From: a virus
IMG/VR virus record: IMGVR_UViG_3300043427_001714
Location: 1-41,723 of that record
Strand: one strand, 5' to 3'
Length of the DNA: 41,723 bases
In this document: positions 18,062 through 25,951 of the stretch, one piece after another
Layout of the letters: the number at the start of each line of letters is the position of its first letter
How positions within the stretch are numbered: the stretch's first letter is position 1
The notes under the pieces: model-generated
What the model was told of the DNA's origin: nothing
Seen by the model: only the letters and a program-made list of their open reading frames with translations
Databases searched by the model: none
Position numbers and translations under genes: made by a program

Positions 18062-18669
18062 GGATGCGTGTCTTGGTCGCCTGCGAATACAGCGGTCGGG
18101 TTCGTGATGCCTTCAGACAGCGTGGTCATGACGCGTGGAGCTGTGACCTGCTGGAATGCGAGGCAGATCCACGCTGGCATCTGCAGCAGCCGGTGGAAGA
18201 GGTTCTTGGCAATGGCTGGGATCTGATGGTGGCGCATCCACCCTGCACGCATCTCGCGGTATCGGGATCAAGGCACTTCCCGCAGAAAATTGCCGATGGA
18301 CGCCAGCAGGCGGCGCTTGACTTCGTTCGGCTGCTGATGGATGCACCTATCGATCGGTGGTGCATCGAAAACCCTGTGAGCGTGATCAGCAGCGCTATCC
18401 GGCCGCCTGATCAGATCGTTCAGCCATGGCAGTTCGGCCATGGAGAGGTGAAGGCCACCTGCCTGTGGCTGAAGAACCTCCCGCGCCTCAGGCCCACCAA
18501 CTGCGTAGATGGTCGTGAGGCGCGTGTCCATCGAATGCCGCCTGGTGCAGAACGATGGAAAGACCGCTCACGCACCTATGAGGGTGTGGCAGAGGCGATG
18601 GGTGAACAGTGGGGAGGGCAGATCCTGCCCCCCGTTGTGCGCCAGCTCAACCTGCTGAGCGTCGCATGA
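18058..18669 (+). CDS. Small cytosine-C5 methyltransferase-like protein
   Basis: 203 aa. RVLVACEYSGRVRDAF is motif I-like, AWSCDLL motif II-like, LMVAHPPCTHLAVSG holds the catalytic-loop PPC (61-63), and RWCIENPVSV holds the ENP motif (104-106). Motifs VI, VIII and the target-recognition domain of full C5 methyltransferases (over 300 aa) are absent, as in a phage protein family of about 200 aa; later conserved parts are WLKNLPRLRPTN and EGVAEAMGEQWGGQIL. It may methylate phage DNA against host restriction or modify pyrimidines otherwise. Last gene of the early right unit, coupled to sigma by ATGA. Confidence 0.75.
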   Translation: MRMRVLVACEYSGRVRDAFRQRGHDAWSCDLLECEADPRWHLQQPVEEVLGNGWDLMVAHPPCTHLAVSGSRHFPQKIADGRQQAALDFVRLLMDAPIDRWCIENPVSVISSAIRPPDQIVQPWQFGHGEVKATCLWLKNLPRLRPTNCVDGREARVHRMPPGAERWKDRSRTYEGVAEAMGEQWGGQILPPVVRQLNLLSVA

Positions 18670-18892
18670 TCTCCCGCGCCATCGCGTAATGCTCCGGCGA
18701 TGGTGTATCAGCTGCCGGTGGTGCGGAAGCTAATGCCACCTCCACCTCCAGCTGGCGGATACGACCGAGCGCCTGATCCAGCACGCTCTGATGCTCATAC
18801 CAGCTGACGATCAGATCATCAGCCAGCGCTTGCAGCTCATGCAGTGGAAGCCTGACAGCACGGCGCCGATCTAGCTCCTGCCGCGCCTCCAT
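18647..18892 (-). CDS. Small helical protein, antisense to the methylase end
   Basis: 81 aa if started at ATG 18892 (MEARQELDRRRAVRLPLHEL); starts further upstream at 18934 or 18973 are in frame. The sequence LADDLIVSWYEHQSVLDQAL plus GRIRQLEVEVAL looks like a genuine helical, possibly coiled-coil protein, followed by a Pro/Ala linker and AREIMRRSAG. It overlaps the methylase 3' end by 23 bases. It would be the last gene of the minus-strand late transcript. No family recognised. Confidence 0.5.
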   Translation of the reverse strand: MEARQELDRRRAVRLPLHELQALADDLIVSWYEHQSVLDQALGRIRQLEVEVALASAPPAADTPSPEHYAMAREIMRRSAG

Positions 18893-18932
18893 GCTCAGGC
18901 TGAGGGAAGGAATCAACCAGTGGCCTTCTCCC

Positions 18933-19121
18933 ATGACCGTTCCGCTGTTGCTGCAGTCTGGCCACCTGGACAATCCCTACATCACGGTGGGCAAGGACTC
19001 CCGCGGCTCCGTGTGCTGGATGGTCGTGGCACCGGATACGGAGGTGCATTGCACCTGCGGCACCAGAGCGCTGGATGTGTACCGCGCGCTATGCCGCAGC
19101 CGGGGGATTGTGACGCCTTAA
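18933..19121 (+). CDS. Small hypothetical protein between early and late blocks
   Basis: 62 aa from ATG at 18933 (MTVPLLLQSGHLDNPYITVG), with three cysteines (GSVCWMVVAPD, HCTCGTRALDVYRALC) that include a C-x-C and may bind metal. It is transcribed toward the late block, and its stop overlaps the endolysin stop by 4 bases on the other strand. The residues have good protein character. Function unknown. Confidence 0.5.
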   Translation: MTVPLLLQSGHLDNPYITVGKDSRGSVCWMVVAPDTEVHCTCGTRALDVYRALCRSRGIVTP

Positions 19122-20284
19122 CGCTTGGCGATAATCGCCCAGCCGGTATTAGGACCATCGACCATCCAGCGCTTAGCGAAGTTCTTCTTGCTGTAGTGGC
19201 AGAACCTGGCGACGCTGCTAACGGTGGTGCCATTGACCAGATCAGCTTCCCCGAAGGGATCGTGAACGATCAGGTGGGTGTCGGTGTAGCCGCAGCAGGT
19301 GAGCCAGTGGCCACCACCGGCAGGCTTATCGACAGGGCCGCGATGCAGGTAGCCGCAGGGCACCGGCACGCCTTCATCGATCTGCTTCTCCAGCAGCTCG
19401 AAGTTCCCGTTCTGGATGAACTCCGCCTTCAGCCCGTAGCTAGCCAGCGCCTGCACCTGCGCTGCTGCTGATGTGGTGTCGCCGTACTGCTGCACCCTGG
19501 CGAGCAGCTTGTCATCAGCGTTCGGGCCGGTGATGGTGCCAGGCCGCAGGAACATCAACAGCATGGCGCAGGAGGTGGTGAAGCACATACGGCGTCCTTG
19601 ATCGGTTTCTGAATCCAGCTGGCTCATCCAAGGCACGCTCAGCGGATTGCCGTAGGTGGTGATCGTCTTGCCGGTGAACAGGGTGATCTCAGCACGACGA
19701 CGCCGCACTAAGCCCTGCAGCACCACACCACCATCACCCTTGACCCATTTCGGCAGCTCCTCTTCCACCACCTGATCAGGGTCTTCGTCGTTATCAAGCC
19801 GCTTGCGCAGCGTGGAGGATTCCAGCTGGCCGGCGCCGACGTTGTACGTGAAGTCGACGAGTGCTGCGACGCGATCAGCGTTCCAGTTCTTCGCACGTGG
19901 GATGACGCGGAACACATGCCGCGCCGCCATTTCTACATCGTTCTGTAGATACTCCTCAGCTTCCTGCAGCGTGATCCGATCGCCTTCCTGCACGTTGCCA
20001 TCGATCATCCTGGTGGTGCCGTAGCCAATGGTCCAGACGCCGGCCGGGCAACGGTACGCATCGAGCCTGCAGCCTTCAAACTCGCGGATGATCTTCATCG
20101 CCACCGGCAGCCAGTCGGGCGTGATCTTGCCGCCTGCGGCCCATACCTGGAACCAAGAATTGCTTCGTTGAAGCAGACTGGCGGGGATCAGCTCGCCCAG
20201 CTGCTCCAAGGCGGCGATCTGATGCGGCAGCCCGCGGTAATAGCGGAACAGATCCGTGAATCGGATCGGGGTCTTGTCGCTCAT
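19118..20284 (-). CDS. Two-domain endolysin: GH24 lysozyme plus C39-like peptidase
   Basis: 388 aa. Residues 58-205 are a phage lysozyme (GH24): catalytic E70 in REFEGCRLDAYRCPAGVWTIGYG and T85; the usual Asp between them is C79, a variant met in other phage lysozymes. FTYNVGAGQLESSTLRKRL and LVRRRRAEITLF complete the fold. Residues 213-388 are a papain-like, C39-type domain: Cys in RRMCFTTSCAML (C233), His in GGGHWLTCCGYTD, Asp in LIVHDPFGE. The first cuts glycan strands, the second probably peptide cross-bridges. The roughly 55-residue leader is not a signal peptide, so release depends on the holin upstream. Last gene of the lysis cassette, coupled by ATGA. Confidence 0.9.
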   Translation of the reverse strand: MSDKTPIRFTDLFRYYRGLPHQIAALEQLGELIPASLLQRSNSWFQVWAAGGKITPDWLPVAMKIIREFEGCRLDAYRCPAGVWTIGYGTTRMIDGNVQEGDRITLQEAEEYLQNDVEMAARHVFRVIPRAKNWNADRVAALVDFTYNVGAGQLESSTLRKRLDNDEDPDQVVEEELPKWVKGDGGVVLQGLVRRRRAEITLFTGKTITTYGNPLSVPWMSQLDSETDQGRRMCFTTSCAMLLMFLRPGTITGPNADDKLLARVQQYGDTTSAAAQVQALASYGLKAEFIQNGNFELLEKQIDEGVPVPCGYLHRGPVDKPAGGGHWLTCCGYTDTHLIVHDPFGEADLVNGTTVSSVARFCHYSKKNFAKRWMVDGPNTGWAIIAKR

Positions 20285-20499
20285 GGTGCTGGCGGTTGCT
20301 GGTGGTCAGGCGGCACCCAGTCCGGCAGGCGATCACCGAGCGCACGATCGGCGCGGCGATACGCTTCACGGCCAATGAACATGGCGGCAGGTTCAAGGAA
20401 TGCCTTCACCACGATCAACCTGAGGCCTGATGCCAACAGGCTGCCGACCACAATGTCACCGACGATTCGCACATCATCGCCACCCCAGGATGCGCTCAT
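20281..20499 (-). CDS. Small membrane protein of the lysis cassette
   Basis: 72 aa. After MSASWGGDDV comes a hydrophobic stretch (RIVGDIVVGSLLASGLRLIV, then VKAFLEPAAMFIGREAYRRA) with one or two possible spans, followed by a charged Pro-rich tail (PDWVPPDHQQPPAP). It resembles DUF2061-like membrane proteins in layout. Placed between the holin-like gene and the endolysin with ATGA overlaps on both sides; a second holin or antiholin role is plausible. Confidence 0.6.
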   Translation of the reverse strand: MSASWGGDDVRIVGDIVVGSLLASGLRLIVVKAFLEPAAMFIGREAYRRADRALGDRLPDWVPPDHQQPPAP

Positions 20500-20729
20500 G
20501 GCTCGCGCTTGGTGAACCGGCCATGTTCATCACGGGCCGGCTGGCGTAGCTCTGGGTTATAGGTGGCGTAACCCTTCTCGAAGCCTGCCTTGGCACTAGC
20601 ACCGAGGCCCATGATCGCCAGAGCGCCGTTCCATCGTTCGGCGCTCCAGTTCCCTGATCCGGCGTAGAGCAGGCCGATGAGGACCGGCAGGATCAGGCCG
20701 ATATCGAGCTGGCCCTTGAAATACTTCAT
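20496..20729 (-). CDS. Putative holin
   Basis: 77 aa. MKYFKGQLD is followed by a membrane span (IGLILPVLIGLLYAGSG), a short turn with Trp residues, and a second weaker hydrophobic segment (NGALAIMGLGASAKAGF), then a charged C-terminal tail (DEHGRFTKREP). Two short spans plus a charged cytoplasmic tail is the class II holin plan. Overlaps both neighbours by 4 bases in the lysis cassette. Confidence 0.6.
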   Translation of the reverse strand: MKYFKGQLDIGLILPVLIGLLYAGSGNWSAERWNGALAIMGLGASAKAGFEKGYATYNPELRQPARDEHGRFTKREP

Positions 20730-21016
20730 GGCTCAACATTGCGAGGAACACGACGACGATCGACCACACCAGCCTCTAGGGCCGTGACGCGTGAGTCGAG
20801 GCTGATCACCTGATGCTCAACCCGTTGGATACGCGTGCCCTGCTCATGGATATCCATGTGATACCCAGCCACCCTGGTATCCAACGCCTCCAGCTTGGAG
20901 GTAAGGACCAGCACTGCGTCTCTGGTTTCGGCTGATTTTCGAGCAGCAGCTAATGCCGCCGCCGAACCGGTGGAGATCAGGGCAGCGGCGATAGCAGCAG
21001 CGACGGCCTCGATCAT
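20726..21016 (-). CDS. Membrane-anchored coiled-coil lysis protein
   Basis: 96 aa. An Ala-rich N-terminal membrane anchor (AVAAAIAAALISTGSAAALA) precedes a long coiled coil (LTSKLEALDTRVAGYHMDIH, then EQGTRIQRVEHQVISLDSRV). This resembles XhlA-type or i-spanin-like accessory lysis proteins, which help holin and endolysin or disrupt the outer membrane. First gene of the cassette 21016-19118. Assigned from layout rather than sequence identity. Confidence 0.55.
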   Translation of the reverse strand: MIEAVAAAIAAALISTGSAAALAAARKSAETRDAVLVLTSKLEALDTRVAGYHMDIHEQGTRIQRVEHQVISLDSRVTALEAGVVDRRRVPRNVEP

Positions 21017-21052
21017 GGATAGCGATCGTCACCCTGCAGTCTGCAGAGGTCG

Positions 21053-22084
21053 CTAGATCACGCTGACCAGACTGACGGTGAGATCGACATAGCCACCTTT
21101 CTTCTGCACCTCCTCCGGCGGGCTGGCGTACTTCCAGCGGGTCGTGGTGGGCACCAGATCCGTAGCGGAGGTGTGACCGGCCCAGGCTTCTGCTGAGAGC
21201 AGAAAGGATGTGTAGCCACCCTGCCTCACCCTGTAATGCTCACGGATCAGCTCGGCTTCGGCTTGCGTCAGGTTGGAATACTGAAGCTCCAAGGTGTGGC
21301 CGCTGCTGACGCTGCCGTGCAGGAAGCGGATGCTGCCACCACCGAAGCCGGTTTCGGTAGTGACGGGGAAGATGCCCATGCTGTAGCTCCTGCTGACAGG
21401 AGCCAACGGCGGGAATGGGTTGGCCGGTGCAGGAACAAAACCCAGGATGAATGCACACGCAATTCTGGCGCCGACGTAGCCAATACTTGTTGTTCCTGTG
21501 GCGCCAGAGGTTGCCATGATGCCAGCCTGGACACTGAATCCACCACCATTCCCTTGGGTGGTGCTGCCGTTGAACTTCCGCGTTAGCGACTCCAGAGTGG
21601 AGTTAATACCGGCATTGTAGTCCAGCGTAGGGCTGTCGGTATGCGATGCAATGCAGTACACGACAAGGGTATTGGCTTCTGTCGTCGTTATCGACGGCAG
21701 GACCAGCGGATTGATAGCGGTAGCCTGCACCCATGTAGAGGACTGAGCGAACGGATTGCCTTCAGTTCGGCAGTTCCTGATTGCAAACAGCTTGCCGTAC
21801 TGGTGATCGCCGGAGTCACCAATGCTGACATTGGGTTCAGAGTTTGATGTAGCACGCTTCCACCAGGCGTGCAGTTTGCTTCCTGAGGTTGTCGGCAGAC
21901 TTATTACCGGACTGTCTGGCACTGCCTCCCATCCGCTGGGCGTGGTCAGTGTCGTACTTTCTCCTGAGCATTCAACAAAGATCAGGCCGATATCATCAGC
22001 CTGGTGGCCAACAGGCCATGCCAGGCTGATTGCACTTGTGCTTCCTACGGCGTCACCAGCACCTGCGAAATACGGCCTCGCCAT
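21053..22084 (-). CDS. Tail adhesin/minor tail protein with shared C-terminal domain
   Basis: 343 aa from ATG at 22084 (TGATG overlap with the upstream gene). The N-terminal half (ARPYFAGAGDAVGSTSAISL, LTTPSGWEAVPDSP, AWWKRATSNSEP) is a beta-sandwich type found in phage adhesins and cyanobacterial surface proteins. From about residue 235 (YSMGIFPVTTETGFGGGSIR, TLELQYSNLTQAEAELIREH) the sequence parallels the 187-aa protein at 22536-23099, including the T-S-F-L/T strand, the W-K/R-Y-A-x-x-P-x-x-E turn and the final V-x-L-T-x-x-S/E-x-V strand. Probably a receptor-contacting tip protein. Confidence 0.65.
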   Translation of the reverse strand: MARPYFAGAGDAVGSTSAISLAWPVGHQADDIGLIFVECSGESTTLTTPSGWEAVPDSPVISLPTTSGSKLHAWWKRATSNSEPNVSIGDSGDHQYGKLFAIRNCRTEGNPFAQSSTWVQATAINPLVLPSITTTEANTLVVYCIASHTDSPTLDYNAGINSTLESLTRKFNGSTTQGNGGGFSVQAGIMATSGATGTTSIGYVGARIACAFILGFVPAPANPFPPLAPVSRSYSMGIFPVTTETGFGGGSIRFLHGSVSSGHTLELQYSNLTQAEAELIREHYRVRQGGYTSFLLSAEAWAGHTSATDLVPTTTRWKYASPPEEVQKKGGYVDLTVSLVSVI

Positions 22085-22503
22085 CAATTCTGCAGCGTGA
22101 TGGTGCTTGCACCAATGCTGAATGTACCTCCGCTGGAAGTCACATCACCGCCGAAGTCGATATAGGCCACCAAGTCATCGACTTCATAGGATCCACCGCG
22201 CCTGACGTAGATCACGGCGCCGGCTGCGGTGATCGTACTGGTGGGCCAGTTCACCGCTGAGAAGCTGACAGTCACCTTATCGTTGGCCGTATCCTTGGTG
22301 ACGGTGCAGGTTGTTGTGGCACCGGTTGCTGTATAGCCGTCACCGGTCACCTCATAAGCAGAGAAGTCATCGGCGTATGTATGGGTGTCCTTGTTCGGCG
22401 TATAGCTGCTGGTGACCAGGGCAACCTTGAACGTATTGGTGTCGAAATCAATGATTCCACGCGCCATGCCATCGACGGCGCTGTTGTAGATCATGGATGC
22501 CAT
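22084..22503 (-). CDS. Conserved phage tail-region protein (MASMIYNS family)
   Basis: 139 aa from the ATG at 22503 (MASMIYNSAVDGMARGIIDF); an ATG slightly upstream (22518) is less likely. The sequence DTNTFKVALVTSSYTPNKDTH, VTGDGYTATGATTTCTVTKD, WPTSTITAAGAVIYVRRGGS and DLVAYIDFGGDVTSSGGTF matches a very common small beta protein found among structural genes of diverse phages and prophages. Its exact role is not settled; a tail or tip decoration is assumed. Confidence 0.75.
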   Translation of the reverse strand: MASMIYNSAVDGMARGIIDFDTNTFKVALVTSSYTPNKDTHTYADDFSAYEVTGDGYTATGATTTCTVTKDTANDKVTVSFSAVNWPTSTITAAGAVIYVRRGGSYEVDDLVAYIDFGGDVTSSGGTFSIGASTITLQN

Positions 22504-22535
22504 GGTGATGATCCACAAGAGTCCTAGCCATCAAG

Positions 22536-23099
22536 CTATGCACCAGAAGCAGCGCCAGGATCAAGAGTCAGGGTGACCGTTTCATCAATACCAGCTGCCT
22601 CGACGCCTGATCTACCTGCTGCAAACAGCACGCGCACTGTCATGCCAAGACCGTATGCAGCCGCAGCCGCTCCAGGCGTAAGGCTGATGGTGATCTGTTG
22701 CTCAAGGCCCAGCAGTACCGAGCTGATCGGCGGCACGCTCTCCAGCGTCAGCTCGACGTTGTGGCTACCGCAAGGTAAATCCTCAACGCTCGGCGCTTCG
22801 GCGTATCGCCAGCTGTAATCGGTCAGTGTGTAGTCCGTTGCATCGGCCGTACCAGTGAAGATCGCCGCTGGCAAAGTGAAGCTAGTGAATGTGCCCACCT
22901 CCCCTTGGTAGTGGCTGAGGATGCTGAGCATCTGCGACTCGGTGAGGCCGATGAACGCCAGCCGTAGCGTTGAGCTGAGCATCGCATTGCTCTGCAGCAC
23001 ACGATTCTCCATTCCGCTCCAAGCTGAATATACCGAGTGGGGATACTCGCCTGGCGTCCACGTACGCGTTGATGGTGTCAGCTCTGGAAACTCAGCCAT
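22536..23099 (-). CDS. Minor tail protein
   Basis: 187 aa. Residues 1-115 (FPELTPSTRTWTPGEYPHSV, SSTLRLAFIGLTESQMLSIL, SHYQGEVGTFTSFTLP, YSWRYAEAPSVEDL, HNVELTLESV) form the domain also found at the C terminus of the protein at 21053-22084. The remaining 70 residues are a beta-rich extension (ISLTPGAAAAAYGLGMTVRV, ETVTLTLDPGAASGA). It directly follows the tail-tip gene, as minor tail proteins do. Confidence 0.65.
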   Translation of the reverse strand: MAEFPELTPSTRTWTPGEYPHSVYSAWSGMENRVLQSNAMLSSTLRLAFIGLTESQMLSILSHYQGEVGTFTSFTLPAAIFTGTADATDYTLTDYSWRYAEAPSVEDLPCGSHNVELTLESVPPISSVLLGLEQQITISLTPGAAAAAYGLGMTVRVLFAAGRSGVEAAGIDETVTLTLDPGAASGA

Positions 23100-25490
23100 C
23101 TATGCAAAGTTGTAAACAGAAGAGCATGTCCATTCAGTGTGCCAATCGCCCGACACGATACCCTGGTATGACGCGAGCACATGCTTGTCGCCATACTCAT
23201 TGATGGCAATCAACCGTGCTTCTCTGAAGAATCCGCAGGGGTCGAGTGGTGCTTTGTACGCGACAAAGACCCATGACCACTTCCCATCCAACGTGACTGT
23301 AAATGCGTCAACATCAGAAACAAGATCTAGCAACCTACATGCTGGGAACCTTTCGGGGTCGTAGCTGTACAGGTTTTTCCGGCTATAGCCAACAGTGAAT
23401 GTCGTCGTGACAGCCTGATCCTGTGCATCCCAGTTCTCTGGGTACGAGAATGGCTGTATCCATTCGGGATCGCCTGGTGTTGTCGAGGTCGGCAGATCAA
23501 TCGGCCATCTTGGATCATCAGGCGGCAGGTACTCAGACGGATAGCCAGGTAGCCCTTCATCATCAGGCCTGTCTTTATCATCGTCCGGGTTGCCGTCGTT
23601 ATCGCTAGGCCCTTCGCCTGGGCTATCTTCTGGTGTCCCGCTCTCACTGCCGCCGATCTCTGTTGTTGATCCGCCGGATCTTGACCCATCAATTCCAGAT
23701 TCTGATGGTGTACCGTCTGCATTTAGCCTGATGCTTGGCGTGCCGTCAGGACCAACCGGGAAGGCAGGGTAGCCGCCATCATCCGTAGGAAAGTCTGAGA
23801 ATCCATCGCTATTTGTCTCAAACGGTCCAAAGCTCGGATCTGCTGGATCAAACGGCAATGGATTGCCGCCATCATCCGTAGGCCATGGCGCCGGTTCACC
23901 ATCATCACCCATCGGCCAGGGAAATGGATCGCCGGCATCATCTGTTGGCCACGGCACGCGATTGCCGTCATCATCCGTCGGCCATTCGTCACCACCACCA
24001 CCGCCGCCACCTTCTGGTGGAGTTCCTTCATCAGGTGGAGGCGTCGTATCGTCCTTGCGGTTGCCGTCGTCGCAGGTGATGCCAGTTCGATTGCTGGTGA
24101 ACAGGTAGCCAGTACCTTGGGCATTATTGACGCCAAGCGCCACGATGCTTCGGCCTTGATCGTCAATCGGGAAGTGGCTACATTCGTAGCTCACATCACC
24201 GGCGAGCGTCTTGGTAACCCGTTCAACCTGATACAGGTAATCATGAACGGATGCAGCCTCGCCTGATGCCTGCCGCGATAGCTTCACCCTGACGATATCG
24301 CCAGCGCTAAGGATCCGATTGTGCGCCTGTGGCCGTGCCGTGAACCGCACAGTATGCGATACATACCGGCGCCGCAAGAGGATATAAGCGCCGACCTTGA
24401 TAGCGTGATCTTCACTGGTGCAGAAGGCGCTGAGATCATGGGATTCGTAAGGCCCGGTTTCGGCCGTGCCGCTGATCCTCACCTCTGAAGTACGGATCAC
24501 CGCGGCATCATCACCTAGCTCTTGCCGCCAGATAATCTGAGCGACGAACGGCTGGCGTGTGGCATAGGTCGCATAATCAATCTCAAATGTCCCCGGCAGG
24601 ATTGTATCCTCGGTGAAGACATATTCCCAATCAATGGCGCCGGTATTGATCGTGCCGTCACCATTGACCGGCAGCAGCGGCCTCAGTCCACGCTTGCCGT
24701 CTACATTGCTCTGCGCCAATAGGAACAGCGGCGCCCAGCTGCTGATCAGATCCGCGTAATTTCGGCTCTCGGTCAGCCAACAGTTGCAGGTGAGGCCATT
24801 CACCTCCAAGAATGTGGCTGCTGCAGCCAAGGATGTGGTATCAATCAGCGTGCTCGGCACCCTGCCACTATTGCTCAGCATCCAATAGACCAAGTCGGCG
24901 AAGTTATCGCTCGGCCCGGTGGTGCTGTCATAGAGCCGCGTAACGTGCATCCCACCGCGGATGAATAGATGCACCTGCCGCTTCCATTGATCGAACCCAT
25001 TCGGCACCTGAACCTGGAAGCTCACGGTGCTCATGTTGGGGTATTGGCCTATTGAGCCGCAATGGTATGAAGCTGCTGGCCGCTGATAAGAACCAACCTG
25101 TCTGGTGTAGTTCCCTGGCTCCCATGTCCCTGCGCGACGGTTGTAGGTCTGCGCATGGCTGCCCACTCTGCAGGCTTGCTGAAATACATCCTTGACGGGG
25201 ATCGGATCGATCTGCCCTTCGCTCACCACCAGGTGGTAATAAGCCGTGACGTTATTCTGGTTGTCGTTCTCAAACCTCGCCTCTGTAGCGCCAGGGCTAA
25301 CCAGAATCCCGCCGGCATCATTGCGCCATCGCGCAAAGACAATCGGCACCGGTTCGCCGATATCAACAGAACGCTGATCGGCTTCTAGATTCGTAGCCGT
25401 TGATGCACCACGTTCTTCTGTTGGCGCATTGATATTGCCGGCCTGAATCGCCAGTAACGCAAGCGGCTCGGCAATCGCCAGCAGACTCAT
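23100..25490 (-). CDS. Tail tip/host-specificity protein with acidic 11-residue repeats
   Basis: 796 aa. Residues 1-470 carry tail-tip features: a start rich in Ala, RSVDIGEPVPIVFARWRND, QIDPIPVKDVFQ, TGPSDNFADLVYWMLSNSG and ILSAGDIVRVKLSRQ, which parallel lambda J-type and baseplate hub proteins. Residues about 503-575 contain tandem 11-residue units of the form (W/F)P-T-D-D-x-G-x-P-x-P, with D-D-x-G-D/N loops like small calcium sites; the next 100 residues are a disordered Asp/Gly/Ser/Glu linker. The C-terminal 120 residues are a separate globular domain with five cysteines. The linker and end domain probably contact the receptor. Confidence 0.75.
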   Translation of the reverse strand: MSLLAIAEPLALLAIQAGNINAPTEERGASTATNLEADQRSVDIGEPVPIVFARWRNDAGGILVSPGATEARFENDNQNNVTAYYHLVVSEGQIDPIPVKDVFQQACRVGSHAQTYNRRAGTWEPGNYTRQVGSYQRPAASYHCGSIGQYPNMSTVSFQVQVPNGFDQWKRQVHLFIRGGMHVTRLYDSTTGPSDNFADLVYWMLSNSGRVPSTLIDTTSLAAAATFLEVNGLTCNCWLTESRNYADLISSWAPLFLLAQSNVDGKRGLRPLLPVNGDGTINTGAIDWEYVFTEDTILPGTFEIDYATYATRQPFVAQIIWRQELGDDAAVIRTSEVRISGTAETGPYESHDLSAFCTSEDHAIKVGAYILLRRRYVSHTVRFTARPQAHNRILSAGDIVRVKLSRQASGEAASVHDYLYQVERVTKTLAGDVSYECSHFPIDDQGRSIVALGVNNAQGTGYLFTSNRTGITCDDGNRKDDTTPPPDEGTPPEGGGGGGGDEWPTDDDGNRVPWPTDDAGDPFPWPMGDDGEPAPWPTDDGGNPLPFDPADPSFGPFETNSDGFSDFPTDDGGYPAFPVGPDGTPSIRLNADGTPSESGIDGSRSGGSTTEIGGSESGTPEDSPGEGPSDNDGNPDDDKDRPDDEGLPGYPSEYLPPDDPRWPIDLPTSTTPGDPEWIQPFSYPENWDAQDQAVTTTFTVGYSRKNLYSYDPERFPACRLLDLVSDVDAFTVTLDGKWSWVFVAYKAPLDPCGFFREARLIAINEYGDKHVLASYQGIVSGDWHTEWTCSSVYNFA

Positions 25491-25951
25491 AACCTTGCGC
25501 CTCTGCCCATGATGGCGGTCGTGAACTTGCGCGGTGGGATCTGCGCACCGACAGGGCTCAATGCACTGCCGAGGTTCATCGTCAAACTAGTCAGCCCACC
25601 TTGACCACCAACAACCTGGCCGGTGAATGATGCCACCAGCTCCTGATCATCTTGCGGCGTGGTGTTGCCGTAGATCGTATCGAACTGATAGATCAGGATC
25701 TCGGCGAGGTGGCCGTTAGCAATCGCCCGCTCAAATGTTGCCATCACCACCGTCGTTGCCGGTGCGGTAATCGTGAAATCGGTTTCGTCACCACTGATGC
25801 CGGTGGTCAAGCCATCGGCGATGAACGGAACATATTGCCAGCCGTATGAGTCCCACACGACCGTAGTGCCGCTGTAGTAGCTCTGCCAGCGGCTATACAC
25901 CACACCAGCGGTGTCGTAGATCCGAAGGTACTGCGACTGCGCACGTGCCAT
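25487..25951 (-). CDS. Minor tail protein between tape measure and tail tip
   Basis: 154 aa. The sequence QSQYLRIYDTAGVVYSRWQS, ISGDETDFTITAPATTVVMA, HLAEILIYQFDTIYGNTTPQ and ASFTGQVVGGQGGLTSLTMN resembles the DUF1833/lambda L-like group of minor tail proteins. The terminal IPPRKFTTAIMGRGARL is typical of a zinc- or metal-free tip adaptor. Coupled by overlap with both the tape measure (25951) and the tip gene (25490). Likely a tail initiator complex component. Confidence 0.7.
   Translation of the reverse strand: MARAQSQYLRIYDTAGVVYSRWQSYYSGTTVVWDSYGWQYVPFIADGLTTGISGDETDFTITAPATTVVMATFERAIANGHLAEILIYQFDTIYGNTTPQDDQELVASFTGQVVGGQGGLTSLTMNLGSALSPVGAQIPPRKFTTAIMGRGARL

Noticed and set aside
23590-24108. 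Plus-strand Ser/Pro-rich frames with repeats opposite the tail-tip gene
   Set aside because: They are the antisense image of the acidic 11-residue repeats on the minus strand.
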